In this document: positions 37,386 to 46,917 of the stretch, in pieces
Numbering within the stretch: position 1 is the first letter of the stretch
Layout of the letters: each line of letters begins with the position of its first letter
Source: an uncultured Aeromonas sp.
GTDB lineage: Bacteria > Pseudomonadota > Gammaproteobacteria > Enterobacterales > Aeromonadaceae
DNA length: 64,000 bases
Direction: 5' to 3'
Assembly (NCBI GenBank): GCA_945957575.1
Contig: CAMFLW010000001.1
Coordinates: forward strand, 51,063 to 115,062
Position numbers and translations under genes: made by a program
Notes under the pieces: generated by a model
The model's database searches: none
What the model was told of the DNA's origin: nothing
What the model saw: the letters and a program-made list of their open reading frames with translations, nothing else

Positions 37386-37421
37386 AAAAAAGGCCGTGCC
37401 CCAAAGGGGTCACGGCCTTCA
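37386..37421 (-). terminator. Terminator after fdx (end of the isc operon)
   Basis: AAGGCCGTG (37390-37398) pairs with CACGGCCTT (37411-37419), extended by CCCC/GGGG inside; the minus strand then has six T. Confidence 0.9.
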
Positions 37422-37474
37422 CCATATCACTGAAGCACCGATGGATGCTGCACGTGCAATTCACTTGTGTGTAA

Positions 37475-37813
37475 TTAATGACGTTCAGAGGCGAGGTTCA
37501 GGGTGTACTTGGGCAGCTCCACCACCAGATCCTCATCAGCCAGTTTGGCCTGGCAGCTGAGGCGGGATTCCGGCTCCAGCCCCCACGCCTTGTCCAGCAT
37601 GTCGTCTTCCAGCTCATCGCTCGGCTCGAGGGAGTCAAAGCCTTCACGCACCACACAGTGGCAGGTGGTGCAGGCACAGGACTTCTCGCAGGCATGCTCA
37701 ATCTCGATGCCGTTGCGCAGCGCCACATCCAGAATGGTCTCGCCGCTCTCCCCTTCGAGGGCAGCGCCATCCGGACAGAGCACGGGATGAGGAAGAATGA
37801 TCAGTTTTGGCAT
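37475..37813 (-). CDS. fdx: [2Fe-2S] ferredoxin of the ISC system
   Basis: A 112-residue adrenodoxin-type ferredoxin giving electrons for cluster assembly on IscU. The four ligands are in [10 protein letters not shown] and the later SRLSCQAKL. The ATG lies next to the hscA stop (1 base apart). It is the last gene of the isc operon here: a terminator follows and no iscX is present. Confidence 0.95.
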   Translation of the reverse strand: MPKLIILPHPVLCPDGAALEGESGETILDVALRNGIEIEHACEKSCACTTCHCVVREGFDSLEPSDELEDDMLDKAWGLEPESRLSCQAKLADEDLVVELPKYTLNLASERH

Positions 37814-37814
37814 A

Positions 37815-39662
37815 TTACACCTTGTTGACGTTTTGTCCGGTCAGCACCTTGCGAATGGAAGCATCCATCCGGCGGGCTGCAAACTCGCCACTGGCAGCAT
37901 CCGCCGCTTCGATGGCTTCTTTGATTTGGTTGGTACTCCCCGCCTGACGCATGGCCAGCAGATGGGCAATGGCGCCGTCGATTTCGGCGCGCTCTGTCGC
38001 ACTGAGCAGTGCATCGCCATCGGCAGCCAGCGCGGCATTCAAGCTCTCGACCACCCGGTCGGCTTCAACCTGCTGCTCGGCCAGCATGCGGGCATCCATA
38101 TCCTGCTGGGCGTTCTCGATGGAGGCACTCAGCATGTTGAGGATATCCTGCTCCGCCAGCCCGTAAGAGGGCTTGACCTGGATCTCGGCCTGCACGCCGG
38201 AGGATTTCTCCATGGCGCTGACCGAGAGCAGCCCATCCGCATCCACCTGGAAGGTGACGCGAATATGGGCAGCGCCGGCAGCCATCGGCGGAATACCGGT
38301 CAGGGTAAAGCGGGCCAGGGAGCGGCAATCGGCGACCAGCTCACGCTCGCCCTGCACCACGTGAATGGCCATGGCGGTCTGACCATCCTTGAAGGTGGTG
38401 AACTCCTGGGCTCGGGCCACCGGAATGGTGGTGTTGCGCGGGATCACCTTCTCGGCGAGGCCACCCATGGTCTCCAGACCCAGCGACAGGGAGATAACGT
38501 CCAGCAACAGCATCTCGGCATCGGGCTTGTTGCCCACCAGAATATCGGCCTGAACAGCGGCGCCGATGGCGACCACCTTGTCCGGATCGATACTGGTCAG
38601 CGGCGTGCGGCCAAAGAACTCGCCCACCATTTCGCGCACCAGCGGCACCCGGGTGGAGCCCCCCACCATCACCACCTCCAGCACGTCCATCTGCTCGAGA
38701 CCGGCATCGCGCAGGGCGCGGCGACAGGCCAGCAAGGTCCGTTTCACCAGCGGGGTGATGAGCTCATCAAACTGGCTGCGGCTCACTGATCCCTGCCAGC
38801 CCGCAAAGGTGCAAGCCACCAGCTCGGCATCGGTCAGACCGTGTTTGACAGCGGCAGCCACATCCAGCAGCTCACGCTGCCGACGGGCATCCAGCTCGCC
38901 GGTCAAACCGGCTTGATCTTTAATCCAGTCAGCCAGCAGGTGATCGAAATCATCGCCACCGAGGGCGGAGTCACCACCGGTTGCCATTACTTCGAAGACA
39001 CCGCGGTGCAGACGCAAAATAGAGATATCGAAGGTGCCGCCACCCAGGTCATAGACCGCGATAACCCCCTCCTGACCGGAGTCGAGGCCATAGGCGATGG
39101 CTGCGGCGGTCGGCTCGTTGAGCAGACGCAGCACGTGCAGACCGGCCAGACGGGCCGCATCCTTGGTGCCCTGACGCTGGGCATCATCAAAATAGGCGGG
39201 CACGGTGATGACCACACCATCGAGATCGCCACCTAGGGTCTGGGCGCCGCGTTCTGCCAGCTTTTTCAGGATCTCGGCTGAAACTTGCACCGGGTTGACC
39301 AGCCCCTGACGGGTCTGCAACTGCGGCATGCCGTTTTCGGCTGCTACGAATTGGTAAGGCTGCTGGCGGGTATCGATATCGGCCAGCGCTTTGCCCATCA
39401 TCCGTTTGACCGAGACGATGGTGTTGTGAGGATCGAGCGCCGCTTCGCGCTTGGCATCAACCCCAACTCGAATGGCGTCGCTTTGATAGTGCACCACTGA
39501 CGGGAGCAGGTCGCGCCCTTGCTCATCGCAAAGGGTATCGGCGTGACCGCTGCGCACCGCAGCAACGAGAGAGTTGGTGGTGCCGAGATCGATGCCGACG
39601 GCACGTTTGTGCTGATGAGGAACAGCGCTCTGGCCTGGTTCGGCGATTTGCAGTAATGCCAT
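37815..39662 (-). CDS. hscA: Fe-S chaperone HscA (Hsp70)
   Basis: A 615-residue specialised Hsp70 that with HscB releases clusters from IscU by binding its LPPVK motif. The ATPase domain starts [19 protein letters not shown] and contains [14 protein letters not shown] and [15 protein letters not shown]. The substrate domain follows and ends in a helical lid. ATG 39662 gives the known N terminus ([10 protein letters not shown]); the 46-residue longer frame is a read-through of upstream sequence. Confidence 0.96.
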   Translation of the reverse strand: MALLQIAEPGQSAVPHQHKRAVGIDLGTTNSLVAAVRSGHADTLCDEQGRDLLPSVVHYQSDAIRVGVDAKREAALDPHNTIVSVKRMMGKALADIDTRQQPYQFVAAENGMPQLQTRQGLVNPVQVSAEILKKLAERGAQTLGGDLDGVVITVPAYFDDAQRQGTKDAARLAGLHVLRLLNEPTAAAIAYGLDSGQEGVIAVYDLGGGTFDISILRLHRGVFEVMATGGDSALGGDDFDHLLADWIKDQAGLTGELDARRQRELLDVAAAVKHGLTDAELVACTFAGWQGSVSRSQFDELITPLVKRTLLACRRALRDAGLEQMDVLEVVMVGGSTRVPLVREMVGEFFGRTPLTSIDPDKVVAIGAAVQADILVGNKPDAEMLLLDVISLSLGLETMGGLAEKVIPRNTTIPVARAQEFTTFKDGQTAMAIHVVQGERELVADCRSLARFTLTGIPPMAAGAAHIRVTFQVDADGLLSVSAMEKSSGVQAEIQVKPSYGLAEQDILNMLSASIENAQQDMDARMLAEQQVEADRVVESLNAALAADGDALLSATERAEIDGAIAHLLAMRQAGSTNQIKEAIEAADAASGEFAARRMDASIRKVLTGQNVNKV

Positions 39663-39690
39663 GGGTAATGAAACTTCCAGCGTTAAAGGA

Positions 39691-40209
39691 TCAAGACTCG
39701 AGAAGCGAGTCTTCGAATCGTTCCAGCTCTTCGAGGAGCTTGTCGACAAACTTGAGTTTGCGCACGCAATCAGCGGCAACGAGATCTTTACCGGTGGCAA
39801 GAGACTCGGTCAGCTGCTGCATCAACAGCTGGTGATCATGCCTGATCTCGCTGCGAAAATCCTTGATGGCGCGCTCAGGGTCGGCGTCATCTTTCAGATC
39901 GGCTAGACGCTCGCGCCACTCCAGCTGCTGCATCAGAAAAGCCGTGTCTTGCAGGGTCTGCTGTTCACCACGGATATCGGTGCCACGCAGGGAGAGCAGA
40001 TATTCGGCACGGCGCAGCGGCGCCTTGAGGGTGGTGAATGCTTCGTTGATCTGGGCGGCACGTTGCACCGCAGCCAGCTGCTCCCGCTCGGGGGCGGTGG
40101 CAAAACGATCAGGGTGGAATTGGGTTTGCAGCTGGCGGTAGTTATCAGCCAACTGACGGGTATCGAGCTCGAAGCCTTCAACCAGCCCAAACAGCTCGAA
40201 ATGATTCAT
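39691..40209 (-). CDS. hscB: Fe-S co-chaperone HscB (J-domain)
   Basis: 172 residues. The N-terminal J domain has HPD in [13 protein letters not shown], which stimulates HscA, and the C-terminal helices bind IscU. ATG 40209 begins [16 protein letters not shown]. It is 28 bases before hscA, but 118 bases after iscA with a very stable stem-loop between. Confidence 0.95.
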   Translation of the reverse strand: MNHFELFGLVEGFELDTRQLADNYRQLQTQFHPDRFATAPEREQLAAVQRAAQINEAFTTLKAPLRRAEYLLSLRGTDIRGEQQTLQDTAFLMQQLEWRERLADLKDDADPERAIKDFRSEIRHDHQLLMQQLTESLATGKDLVAADCVRKLKFVDKLLEELERFEDSLLES

Positions 40210-40262
40210 GCAAACCTCTTGGAAACGTTCGCCACAACCTCACTCGCCCCTGGCAAATGAGA

Positions 40263-40300
40263 TGTGGTTGAACGGGTCATGGGCGACCCGTTCAACCACA
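40263..40300 (-). other. Perfect 16-bp stem-loop between iscA and hscB
   Basis: TGTGGTTGAACGGGTC (40263-40278) and GACCCGTTCAACCACA (40285-40300) pair without mismatch around a six-base loop. No T run follows on the minus strand, so it is probably a processing, attenuation or stability element that splits the isc message into iscRSUA and hscBA-fdx parts. Confidence 0.7.
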
Positions 40301-40327
40301 GGCGAAGGATCATTGACGTCAAACAGC

Positions 40328-40651
40328 TCAGACACTGAAGCTTTCGCCGCAACCACACTCGCCTTTGGCATTCGGGTTGTTGAATTTGAAGCCCTCGTTG
40401 AGCCCCTCCTTGACGAAATCCAGTTCGGTGCCATCCAGATGGATCAGGCTCTTGGCATCGACAATAATCTTGACGCCCTGCTGCTCGAATACTTGATCCT
40501 CATCGGTCAGCTCATCGACAAACTCGAGCACATAGGCAAGGCCCGAGCAGCCGGTGGTCTTGACGCCGAGGCGCAGGCCAATGCCCTTGCCCCGGTTGGT
40601 CAGAAAAGAGGAAACCCGTGCCGCGGCGGCATCTGTCATGGTAATAGCCAT
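40328..40651 (-). CDS. iscA: A-type Fe-S carrier IscA
   Basis: 107 residues with the three family cysteines: [10 protein letters not shown] and GECGCGESF. It carries iron or preassembled clusters to targets. It starts [17 protein letters not shown], 15 bases after iscU. Confidence 0.96.
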   Translation of the reverse strand: MAITMTDAAAARVSSFLTNRGKGIGLRLGVKTTGCSGLAYVLEFVDELTDEDQVFEQQGVKIIVDAKSLIHLDGTELDFVKEGLNEGFKFNNPNAKGECGCGESFSV

Positions 40652-40666
40652 ACTGCTCTCCGGCGC

Positions 40667-41050
40667 TTAGAGACCTTTCTTCTGCTTGTAATCGGCGATG
40701 GCGGCCTTGATGGCATCCTCGGCCAGAATGGAGCAGTGGATCTTCACCGGCGGCAGAGCCAGCTCTTCGGCGATGTCGGTGTTCTTGATGCCAGCCGCTT
40801 CGTCCAGCGTTTTGCCCTTGACCCATTCGGTCACCAGGGAGCTGGAGGCGATAGCAGAGCCGCAACCATAGGTCTTGAACTTGGCATCTTCGATGATGCC
40901 TTCGTCGCTGATCTTCAGTTGCAGTTTCATCACGTCACCACAGGCGGGCGCACCGACCATGCCGGTCGCGATGCTGGGATCATTCTTGTCGAAACCACCG
41001 ACGTTGCGCGGATTCTCGTAGTGGTCGATTACTTTTTCACTGTAAGCCAT
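40667..41050 (-). CDS. iscU: Fe-S cluster scaffold IscU
   Basis: A 127-residue scaffold on which 2Fe-2S clusters are built. Ligand cysteines are in APACGDVMK, TYGCGSAIASS and IHCSILAEDA. The HscA recognition motif LPPVK precedes the last one. It starts MAYSEKVIDHYENPRNVG and follows iscS by 41 bases. Confidence 0.97.
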   Translation of the reverse strand: MAYSEKVIDHYENPRNVGGFDKNDPSIATGMVGAPACGDVMKLQLKISDEGIIEDAKFKTYGCGSAIASSSLVTEWVKGKTLDEAAGIKNTDIAEELALPPVKIHCSILAEDAIKAAIADYKQKKGL

Positions 41051-41091
41051 ATCTCACTCCTGCTAATTCTGTTGCTCACTGACCCGGAGGA

Positions 41092-42306
41092 TCAGTGATG
41101 AGCCCATTCGACCGTGTTCAGATCAACGCCATCCTTGTACATCTCCCACAGGGGGGACATCTCGCGCAGGCGACCGATGGAGTCACGAATGAGCTTGACC
41201 GCATAGTCAATCTCTTCTTCGGTGGTGAAGCGACCGATGCTGAAACGGATGGAGCTGTGAGCCAGCTCGTCGTTCAGACCCAGCGCACGCAGCACGTAGG
41301 AGGGTTCCAGACTGGCAGAGGTACAGGCAGAACCGGAAGAGACAGCCAGATCCTTGAGCGCCATGATGAGGGATTCCCCTTCCACATAGGCGAAGCTGAC
41401 GTTGAGGTTGCCGGAAACACGCTGCTCCAGATCTCCGTTGAGATAGACGGCTTCGATATCTTTCAGGCCATCCCACAGACGCTGACGCAAGGTCATCACG
41501 CGTTCGTGCTCGCTTGCCATCTCTTCCTTGGCGATACGGAAGGCTTCACCCATGCCCACGATCTGGTGAGTCGGCAGGGTGCCGGAACGCATACCGCGCT
41601 CGTGACCGCCACCGTGCATCTGGGCTTCGATACGTACGCGCGGCTTGCGGCGAACGTAGAGCGCACCGATCCCTTTCGGACCGTAGATCTTGTGGGCGGA
41701 GAGAGAGAGCAGGTCAATCTTCATCGCTTCGACGTCGATCTCGACCTTGCCAACGCTCTGGGCAGCATCCACGTGTAGCAGCACCTTGCGGGAGCGGCAC
41801 AGTTCGCCCAGCCCCTTGATATCCTGGATCACACCAATTTCGTTGTTCACGTGCATCAGACTGACCAGAATGGTGTCGTCACGCATGGCGTTCTCGATCA
41901 TCTCGAGAGTAAACAGACCATTGGGCATCGGCTCGAGGTAGGTTACTTCGAACCCTTCACGCTCCAGCTGGCGACAGGTATCGAGTACCGCCTTGTGTTC
42001 GGTCTTGGAGGTGATGATGTGCTTGCCTTTGCTGGCATAGAAGTGGGCGACCCCCTTGATTGCCAAGTTATCAGACTCGGTCGCACCGGAGGTGAAGACG
42101 ATCTCGCGCGGGTCCGCGCCAATCAACTCTGCCACTTGATTACGGGCCAGATCTACCGCCTCTTCGGCCTGCCAGCCGAAACGGTGAGAGCGGGAAGCAG
42201 GATTGCCAAACAGGCCATCCATGGTGAGACACTGCATCATTTTTTCTGCGACACGCGGGTCCACCGGACAGGTTGCCGAATAATCAAGGTAAATAGGCAG
42301 TTTCAT
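41092..42306 (-). CDS. iscS: Cysteine desulfurase IscS
   Basis: A 404-residue PLP enzyme giving sulfur from cysteine to IscU, ThiI, TusA and others. The PLP lysine is in [11 protein letters not shown], and the mobile catalytic Cys in [36 protein letters not shown] is the family N terminus; ATG 42306 has GGAGAAAAAC upstream. It follows iscR by 53 bases. Confidence 0.97.
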   Translation of the reverse strand: MKLPIYLDYSATCPVDPRVAEKMMQCLTMDGLFGNPASRSHRFGWQAEEAVDLARNQVAELIGADPREIVFTSGATESDNLAIKGVAHFYASKGKHIITSKTEHKAVLDTCRQLEREGFEVTYLEPMPNGLFTLEMIENAMRDDTILVSLMHVNNEIGVIQDIKGLGELCRSRKVLLHVDAAQSVGKVEIDVEAMKIDLLSLSAHKIYGPKGIGALYVRRKPRVRIEAQMHGGGHERGMRSGTLPTHQIVGMGEAFRIAKEEMASEHERVMTLRQRLWDGLKDIEAVYLNGDLEQRVSGNLNVSFAYVEGESLIMALKDLAVSSGSACTSASLEPSYVLRALGLNDELAHSSIRFSIGRFTTEEEIDYAVKLIRDSIGRLREMSPLWEMYKDGVDLNTVEWAHH

Positions 42307-42359
42307 GTTTTTCTCCGTCACAGTCCGGGTCATACAGAGTCCCGCTGTGGAAAGCACGT

Positions 42360-42863
42360 TTATAGTTGGACTTTCAAGCTCACATCGCCGTGTTCTGCCC
42401 GTTCAATCTGGGACAACACGCTTTTCATCTGTTCATCTTGCTTGCCGGCAATCCGGCGTACATCGGCCTGACGTACCAGCTCGGCCAGAGTGATATCCCC
42501 GAGGAAGCTGGAAATTCGCTCGCTCAAATCACGCCACAGGGAGTGAGTCAGGCACTGGGTACCGCCGTGGCAACCGCCCTTGCCGAGACACTTGGTTGCA
42601 TCAACCGACTCGTCAACCGCGGTGATCACCTGGCCGACCGAGATTTCGTCCGGCGCCAGCCCAAGACGATAACCGCCTCCCGGACCACGCACACTGCTCA
42701 CGAGACCGCGTTTGCGCAGACGGGCAAACAGTTGCTCGAGATAGGACAAGGAGATGCCCTGACGCTCGGAAATATCGGCGAGGGGAACAGGCCCCTGCTC
42801 TGCATGCAGCGCCACGTCAAGCATGGCGGTTACAGCGTAACGTCCTTTTGAAGTCAGTCTCAT
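42360..42863 (-). CDS. iscR: Fe-S-sensing transcription regulator IscR
   Basis: A 167-residue Rrf2-family winged-helix regulator. A 2Fe-2S cluster is bound by Cys92, Cys98 and Cys104 with His107 ([18 protein letters not shown]), the exact E. coli spacing. Holo-IscR represses its own operon through type 1 sites, and such a site lies 46 bases upstream. ATG 42863 is preferred ([15 protein letters not shown]); the upstream in-frame extension is the untranslated leader. Confidence 0.96.
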   Translation of the reverse strand: MRLTSKGRYAVTAMLDVALHAEQGPVPLADISERQGISLSYLEQLFARLRKRGLVSSVRGPGGGYRLGLAPDEISVGQVITAVDESVDATKCLGKGGCHGGTQCLTHSLWRDLSERISSFLGDITLAELVRQADVRRIAGKQDEQMKSVLSQIERAEHGDVSLKVQL

Positions 42864-42908
42864 GTGCCTTACCGTCTTGCGAACCAATTCAATGGGGCAC
42901 ATGGTCAC

Positions 42909-42933
42909 ATACCCGACAAAATCAGTCAACTAT
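42909..42933 (-). promoter_or_regulatory. Type 1 IscR binding site
   Basis: Read toward iscR the 25 bases begin ATAGTTGACTGATTT and end TGTCGGGTAT; 24 of 25 positions agree with the type 1 consensus ATASYYGACT-RWWWYAGTC-RRSTAT. It includes TTGACT, a likely -35 hexamer, so IscR bound here would block the promoter. Confidence 0.8.
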
Positions 42934-42954
42934 ATAGTTGAGTTGTTTAGTAGG

Positions 42955-43680
42955 TTAATCAGGTGTTCGCAACCTTTGCACTGAAGTCAAAATGCCGCGA
43001 AGAATATTGAGCTCGGCCGCCTCAGGCCGCGCCCGATTGAACAAGCGCCGCAACTTGCTCAACACATGCCCCGGGTGGTCATCGGCAATAAAGCCGGTCT
43101 TCATCAGGGTTTGCTCCAGGTGCTGATAAAACCCTTCCAACTGCTCGGCGCTGGGATAATCCACCGTCATGCAGCTCTCACCGATCTGCTCCTGCTGCAG
43201 CCAGCTCATCCGCACTTCGTAGCAGAGGGTCTGTACTGCCATGGCCAGATTGAGGGAGCTGTATTCAGGGTTGGCCGGGATCGCCACATGGTAGTGACAC
43301 TTTTGCAGCTCGTCGTTGGTGAGGCCGGTGCGTTCACGGCCAAATACCAGCGCGACCGGGTGTCGCCCCCCTTCGCTAACCAGTTTTTCGCCCGCTTCAC
43401 GGGGATCGAGCATGGGCCAACTCAGGGTACGGGAGCGGGCGCTGGTGCCAATTACCAGACCACAATCGGCAATCGCATCGTCCAGCGTCGGGACGATACG
43501 GGCATTGGCAAGCACATCGCTGGCGCCAGCCGCCAAGGCGAAGGCATTGTCATCCGGCAGAACTTGCGGATCGACCAGTACCATCTGGGTCAACCCCATG
43601 GTCTTCATGGCGCGCGCCGCAGACCCCATGTTGCCGCTATGGGAGGTGTTTACCAAAACAATACGAATTTGATCCAGCAT
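42955..43680 (-). CDS. trmJ: tRNA (Cm32/Um32) 2'-O-methyltransferase TrmJ
   Basis: A 241-residue SPOUT-class enzyme methylating position 32 of several tRNAs. The deep-trefoil-knot motifs are [36 protein letters not shown] and [21 protein letters not shown] (given in part). It lies directly upstream of iscR as in E. coli; its stop is 22 bases from the IscR site. Confidence 0.95.
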   Translation of the reverse strand: MLDQIRIVLVNTSHSGNMGSAARAMKTMGLTQMVLVDPQVLPDDNAFALAAGASDVLANARIVPTLDDAIADCGLVIGTSARSRTLSWPMLDPREAGEKLVSEGGRHPVALVFGRERTGLTNDELQKCHYHVAIPANPEYSSLNLAMAVQTLCYEVRMSWLQQEQIGESCMTVDYPSAEQLEGFYQHLEQTLMKTGFIADDHPGHVLSKLRRLFNRARPEAAELNILRGILTSVQRLRTPD

Positions 43681-43867
43681 GCCCAGTCAATCTTCAGTCA
43701 AAAATAGCGCGCAATCATAGCATAAAAGGGCACACTGTTGGCACCGTAAAAGGCGAGCCATTTCAGAACAACAACCCCAGTGTGTATAACGAACTGGTAT
43801 GAGGGGACTGTGAGGCGCAAACTAAACTTGATGGATATCCGGTGAACGGCACAGGAGCCACCGCGCC

Positions 43868-44284
43868 ATGCTTCCTACCTTTATCTATGAGAGATTGCCC
43901 AGCCTCTATCTGCTGGCAGCCATTGCCATCATTATGCTGAGCAACCAGCCCCTGCTCTGGTTTGCAGGCAGCTTGCTGTTTATTGCCGGAGCGGCGGCTT
44001 GGATGATGCGCTCCAGCTATCGGCGTACCGACCTGATTATCTTTCCGAGCAAACGCTGGCTACAGCCCGAGTGGCTCTACGAAGCCCAGCCCTTTATCTG
44101 GCTGGGATTGGGGGTCGTGCTCTCACAACTGCCAGCCCCAAGCGCACTTATGGCGCTGGTCCCCTGCTTATGGGCCTGCCGTTGCCTCTGGGCACGGCAC
44201 CATTATCGCCGCCATGCCCACGGGTTAATTGCCCACTTAAGACGGGATCCCGCCCGGCGCCGTTTGCACCGGAGTCTGCGCTGA
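43868..44284 (+). CDS. Small membrane protein of unknown function
   Basis: 138 residues with three hydrophobic stretches (LYLLAAIAIIMLSNQPLLWF, AGSLLFIAGAAAWMM, FIWLGLGVVLSQLP) and a very basic C-terminal tail rich in Arg and His. ACAGGAG lies 10 bases before the ATG. I recognise no family. Its last 48 bases overlap the end of ubiT on the other strand, so the final residues are tail-to-tail with that gene. Confidence 0.6.
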   Translation: MLPTFIYERLPSLYLLAAIAIIMLSNQPLLWFAGSLLFIAGAAAWMMRSSYRRTDLIIFPSKRWLQPEWLYEAQPFIWLGLGVVLSQLPAPSALMALVPCLWACRCLWARHHYRRHAHGLIAHLRRDPARRRLHRSLR

Positions 44285-44770
44285 CTCGGTGCGGGCGCGT
44301 TCGATAAACGTCGCCAGATCCATCAGGGGGTACTTCATCAGGCTCGGCAAGCTATCGAGATCCAGACTGTCCATCAGATTTTTCACCTCAAGGCCCAGTT
44401 CGGTATCCCCTTCAATTTTCAGCTTGCGCTGGAAGAAGAGCGCATCCGGATCCTCTTTGCGGCCGGCAATCAGGATCAGATCGTTGGCGGTGCCGCTAAA
44501 ACAGACATCGACCTGCTCGCAGCTTTTTGCCACAACCAGTTGACCGTTTTGCTCGCTGATATACCAGCAGAGCTCCAGATCGGTGACCTCTACTTTCAGC
44601 CACTTGTCTGCCAGAAATTCAAAATCGCCATCCGCGATGGCTTCCTTGAATACCCGGGCCAGCAAACTCTCCATCAGCTGCTTTTGCAGATTGAAGGGAA
44701 CCAGCTTGAGGGGATGGCGCAAGAAGCGCGGAGCCTGTTCGACCAGGCGGCGTTGCAGTTGTTGAAACAC
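44237..44770 (-). CDS. ubiT: Anaerobic ubiquinone accessory factor UbiT (YhbT, SCP2 domain)
   Basis: 177 residues with an SCP2 lipid-binding domain (e.g. LVVAKSCEQVDVCFSGTAND, FFQRKLKIEGDTELGLEVKN). UbiT carries ubiquinone intermediates for O2-independent synthesis with UbiU and UbiV. GTG 44770 with GGGAG upstream gives the proper start (FQQLQRRLVEQAPRFLRHPL); the longer frame is not credible. It is divergent from ubiUV, as in E. coli. Confidence 0.92.
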   Translation of the reverse strand: MFQQLQRRLVEQAPRFLRHPLKLVPFNLQKQLMESLLARVFKEAIADGDFEFLADKWLKVEVTDLELCWYISEQNGQLVVAKSCEQVDVCFSGTANDLILIAGRKEDPDALFFQRKLKIEGDTELGLEVKNLMDSLDLDSLPSLMKYPLMDLATFIERARTESAQTPVQTAPGGIPS

Positions 44771-44819
44771 GATAGACTCCCTTTTTTGCGCATTCAAACA
44801 CAGGGAGAGTGGCAAGATC

Positions 44820-44833
44820 CTGTTGGAAATCAA
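44820..44833. promoter_or_regulatory. Possible FNR-like site between ubiT and ubiU
   Basis: CTGTTGGAAATCAA matches 8 of 10 specified positions of TTGAT-N4-ATCAA; the right half is perfect. FNR control of ubiUV is known in E. coli, which makes the match worth recording, but it is weak. Confidence 0.3.
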
Positions 44834-44959
44834 ACTTGTGCAGGGTTACCTCAAGAAGGGTAAAGCCACACAAAGCTGCCTCAGGTCAAAAAGCGGGAGT
44901 GGATGGCTGCATACAATCAGGGCTCGTTTGCCCTTCATATGCACTCTCGGAGCGTACTA

Positions 44960-45955
44960 ATGGAATTACTCTGTCCGGCAGGCAGTTTGCCGGCACTGAA
45001 AACCGCCGTGGATAACGGGGCCGATGCCGTTTATATCGGTTTCAAGGATGACACCAATGCCCGCCACTTTGCCGGCCTCAACTTTACCGACAGCAAACTG
45101 GAGAAGGCGGTGGATTATGTGCATCAACATGGTCGCAAACTGCATATTGCCATCAATACCTTCGCCCATCCCGGGGCCGATACCAGATGGAAACAGGCGG
45201 TTGATCGCGGGGTGGCCCTCGGTGCCGATGCGTTAATCATCGCCGATCTCGCCGTGTTGGAATATGCCAGCCGCCACTACCCCGAGATGGAACTCCATGT
45301 TTCGGTGCAGGCCAGCGCCACCAATGCTGCCGCCATTCGCTTCTATCAGCAGCAATTCAATGTCACACGGGTAGTGCTGCCTCGGGTGCTCTCCATGCAT
45401 CAGGTCAAGCAACTGGCCCGCGAGACCGACGTTGGCCTCGAGGTGTTCGCCTTTGGCAGCCTCTGCATCATGGCCGAGGGGCGCTGCTACCTCTCCTCCT
45501 ACATGACGGGCGAGAGCCCCAACACCGTCGGCGCCTGCTCACCGGCCAAGTTCGTCCGCTGGGAAGAGACCCCGAGCGGCCTTGAGTCGCGGCTCAACGA
45601 AGTGCTGATCGACCGCTACGGCCCGGGTGAAAATGCCGGCTATCCGACCCTGTGCAAGGGGCGTTTCGACGTGGATGGCCAGACCTACCACGCGCTGGAA
45701 GAGCCGACCAGTCTCAATACTCTGGGTCTCTTGCCCGAGCTGTTCAAGACCGGGATCCAGTCGGTCAAGATTGAAGGACGCCAGCGCAGCCCGGCTTATG
45801 TGGAGCAGGTGACCCGGGTCTGGCGTGCAGCCATCGATGCCTATCAGGCCAATCCCGAGGCCTATCAGGTCAAAGCTGAGTGGGATGCCCAGCTCGCCCG
45901 CGTCTCCGAAGGTAGCCAGACTACCCTCGGCGCCTACCATCGTCAGTGGCAATAA
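44960..45955 (+). CDS. ubiU: O2-independent ubiquinone hydroxylation protein UbiU (U32 peptidase family)
   Basis: 331 residues. UbiU and UbiV form an Fe-S heterodimer that hydroxylates the ubiquinone ring without oxygen. Cysteines in GSLCIMAEGRCYLSSY, TVGACSPAKF and PTLCKGRFD match the four 4Fe-4S ligands of UbiU. It begins MELLCPAGSLPALKTAVDNG at ATG 44960 with GGAG upstream; an in-frame ATG 19 codons earlier is not needed. UbiV follows 11 bases later. Confidence 0.94.
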   Translation: MELLCPAGSLPALKTAVDNGADAVYIGFKDDTNARHFAGLNFTDSKLEKAVDYVHQHGRKLHIAINTFAHPGADTRWKQAVDRGVALGADALIIADLAVLEYASRHYPEMELHVSVQASATNAAAIRFYQQQFNVTRVVLPRVLSMHQVKQLARETDVGLEVFAFGSLCIMAEGRCYLSSYMTGESPNTVGACSPAKFVRWEETPSGLESRLNEVLIDRYGPGENAGYPTLCKGRFDVDGQTYHALEEPTSLNTLGLLPELFKTGIQSVKIEGRQRSPAYVEQVTRVWRAAIDAYQANPEAYQVKAEWDAQLARVSEGSQTTLGAYHRQWQ

Positions 45956-45966
45956 GGAGTCCACCC

Positions 45967-46839
45967 ATGCAATTTTCTCTCGGGCCTCTGCTCTTCTACT
46001 GGCCCAAATCCGATACCGAAGCCTTTTACCATGCTGCTGCCGACAGTCAGGCAGACATCATCTATCTGGGAGAGACCGTCTGCAGCAAGCGACGCGAACT
46101 CAAAGTCGATGACTGGATTGCGCTGGCCCGTCAGGTGGCCGGCTCCGGCAAGCAGGTGGTACTCTCGACCCTCGCCCTTATCTCCGCCCCTTCCGAACTC
46201 AAGGAGGTGAAACGGCTGGTCGACAATGGCGATCTGCTGGTCGAAGCCAATGATCTCGGTACGGTGCAACTCGCCTGGGAGGCAGGGGTCCCCTTTGTCT
46301 GCGGCCCGGCCATCAACGCCTACAACGCCGATGTGCTGCGCATGCTGCTCAAACAGGGGATGAAACGCTGGGTCATGCCGGTGGAGCTCTCCCGTGACTG
46401 GCTGATCCAGCTCAATCAGGATCTGGGCTCCCTGCGCGACCAATTTGAGGTGGAGGTGTTTGCCTACGGCCATCTGCCGCTCGCCTACTCGGCGCGCTGC
46501 TTCACCGCCCGCTCCCTCGACAAGCCCAAGGACAACTGCGAGCTCGCCTGCATCGACTACCCCACCGGACGGCTAGCCAACAGCCGCGAGGGTCAGCGGG
46601 TGTTCAATCTCAACGGGATCCAGACACAGTCCGGTTACTGCTACAACCTGGGTAACGAGCTGGCTGGTATGGAGGGTCTGGTAGATGTGGTCAGACTCTC
46701 GCCGCAAGGGATGGAGACGCTGGAGATGCTGGCCCGCTTCAAAGCCAATCGGCAGGGTCAGGCTCCCCTCCCCTTGCAGCGAGGAAGCGACTGCAACGGC
46801 TACTGGCGCCAGATCCCCGGCATGAGTCTGGTGGAATAA
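45967..46839 (+). CDS. ubiV: O2-independent ubiquinone hydroxylation protein UbiV (U32 family)
   Basis: 290 residues, partner of UbiU. Probable 4Fe-4S ligands are in ETVCSKRRELK, YSARCFTARS and NCELACIDYP. ATG 45967 has AAGGAGTCCACCC upstream and gives MQFSLGPLLFYWPK, the family start. The gene ends the operon before a terminator. Confidence 0.94.
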   Translation: MQFSLGPLLFYWPKSDTEAFYHAAADSQADIIYLGETVCSKRRELKVDDWIALARQVAGSGKQVVLSTLALISAPSELKEVKRLVDNGDLLVEANDLGTVQLAWEAGVPFVCGPAINAYNADVLRMLLKQGMKRWVMPVELSRDWLIQLNQDLGSLRDQFEVEVFAYGHLPLAYSARCFTARSLDKPKDNCELACIDYPTGRLANSREGQRVFNLNGIQTQSGYCYNLGNELAGMEGLVDVVRLSPQGMETLEMLARFKANRQGQAPLPLQRGSDCNGYWRQIPGMSLVE

Positions 46840-46868
46840 GCCCAAGGACAAAATATAAGGTAATAGCG

Positions 46869-46891
46869 AAGGGGGCCATTAGGGCCCCCTT
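46869..46891. terminator. Terminator between ubiV and ppsA (convergent)
   Basis: GGGGGCC (46871-46877) pairs with GGCCCCC (46883-46889), extended by AA/TT, then TTTCTG. Its symmetry suits both convergent genes. Confidence 0.85.
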
Positions 46892-46917
46892 TCTGTGCTG
46901 ATCATGTCGATAGTGGC

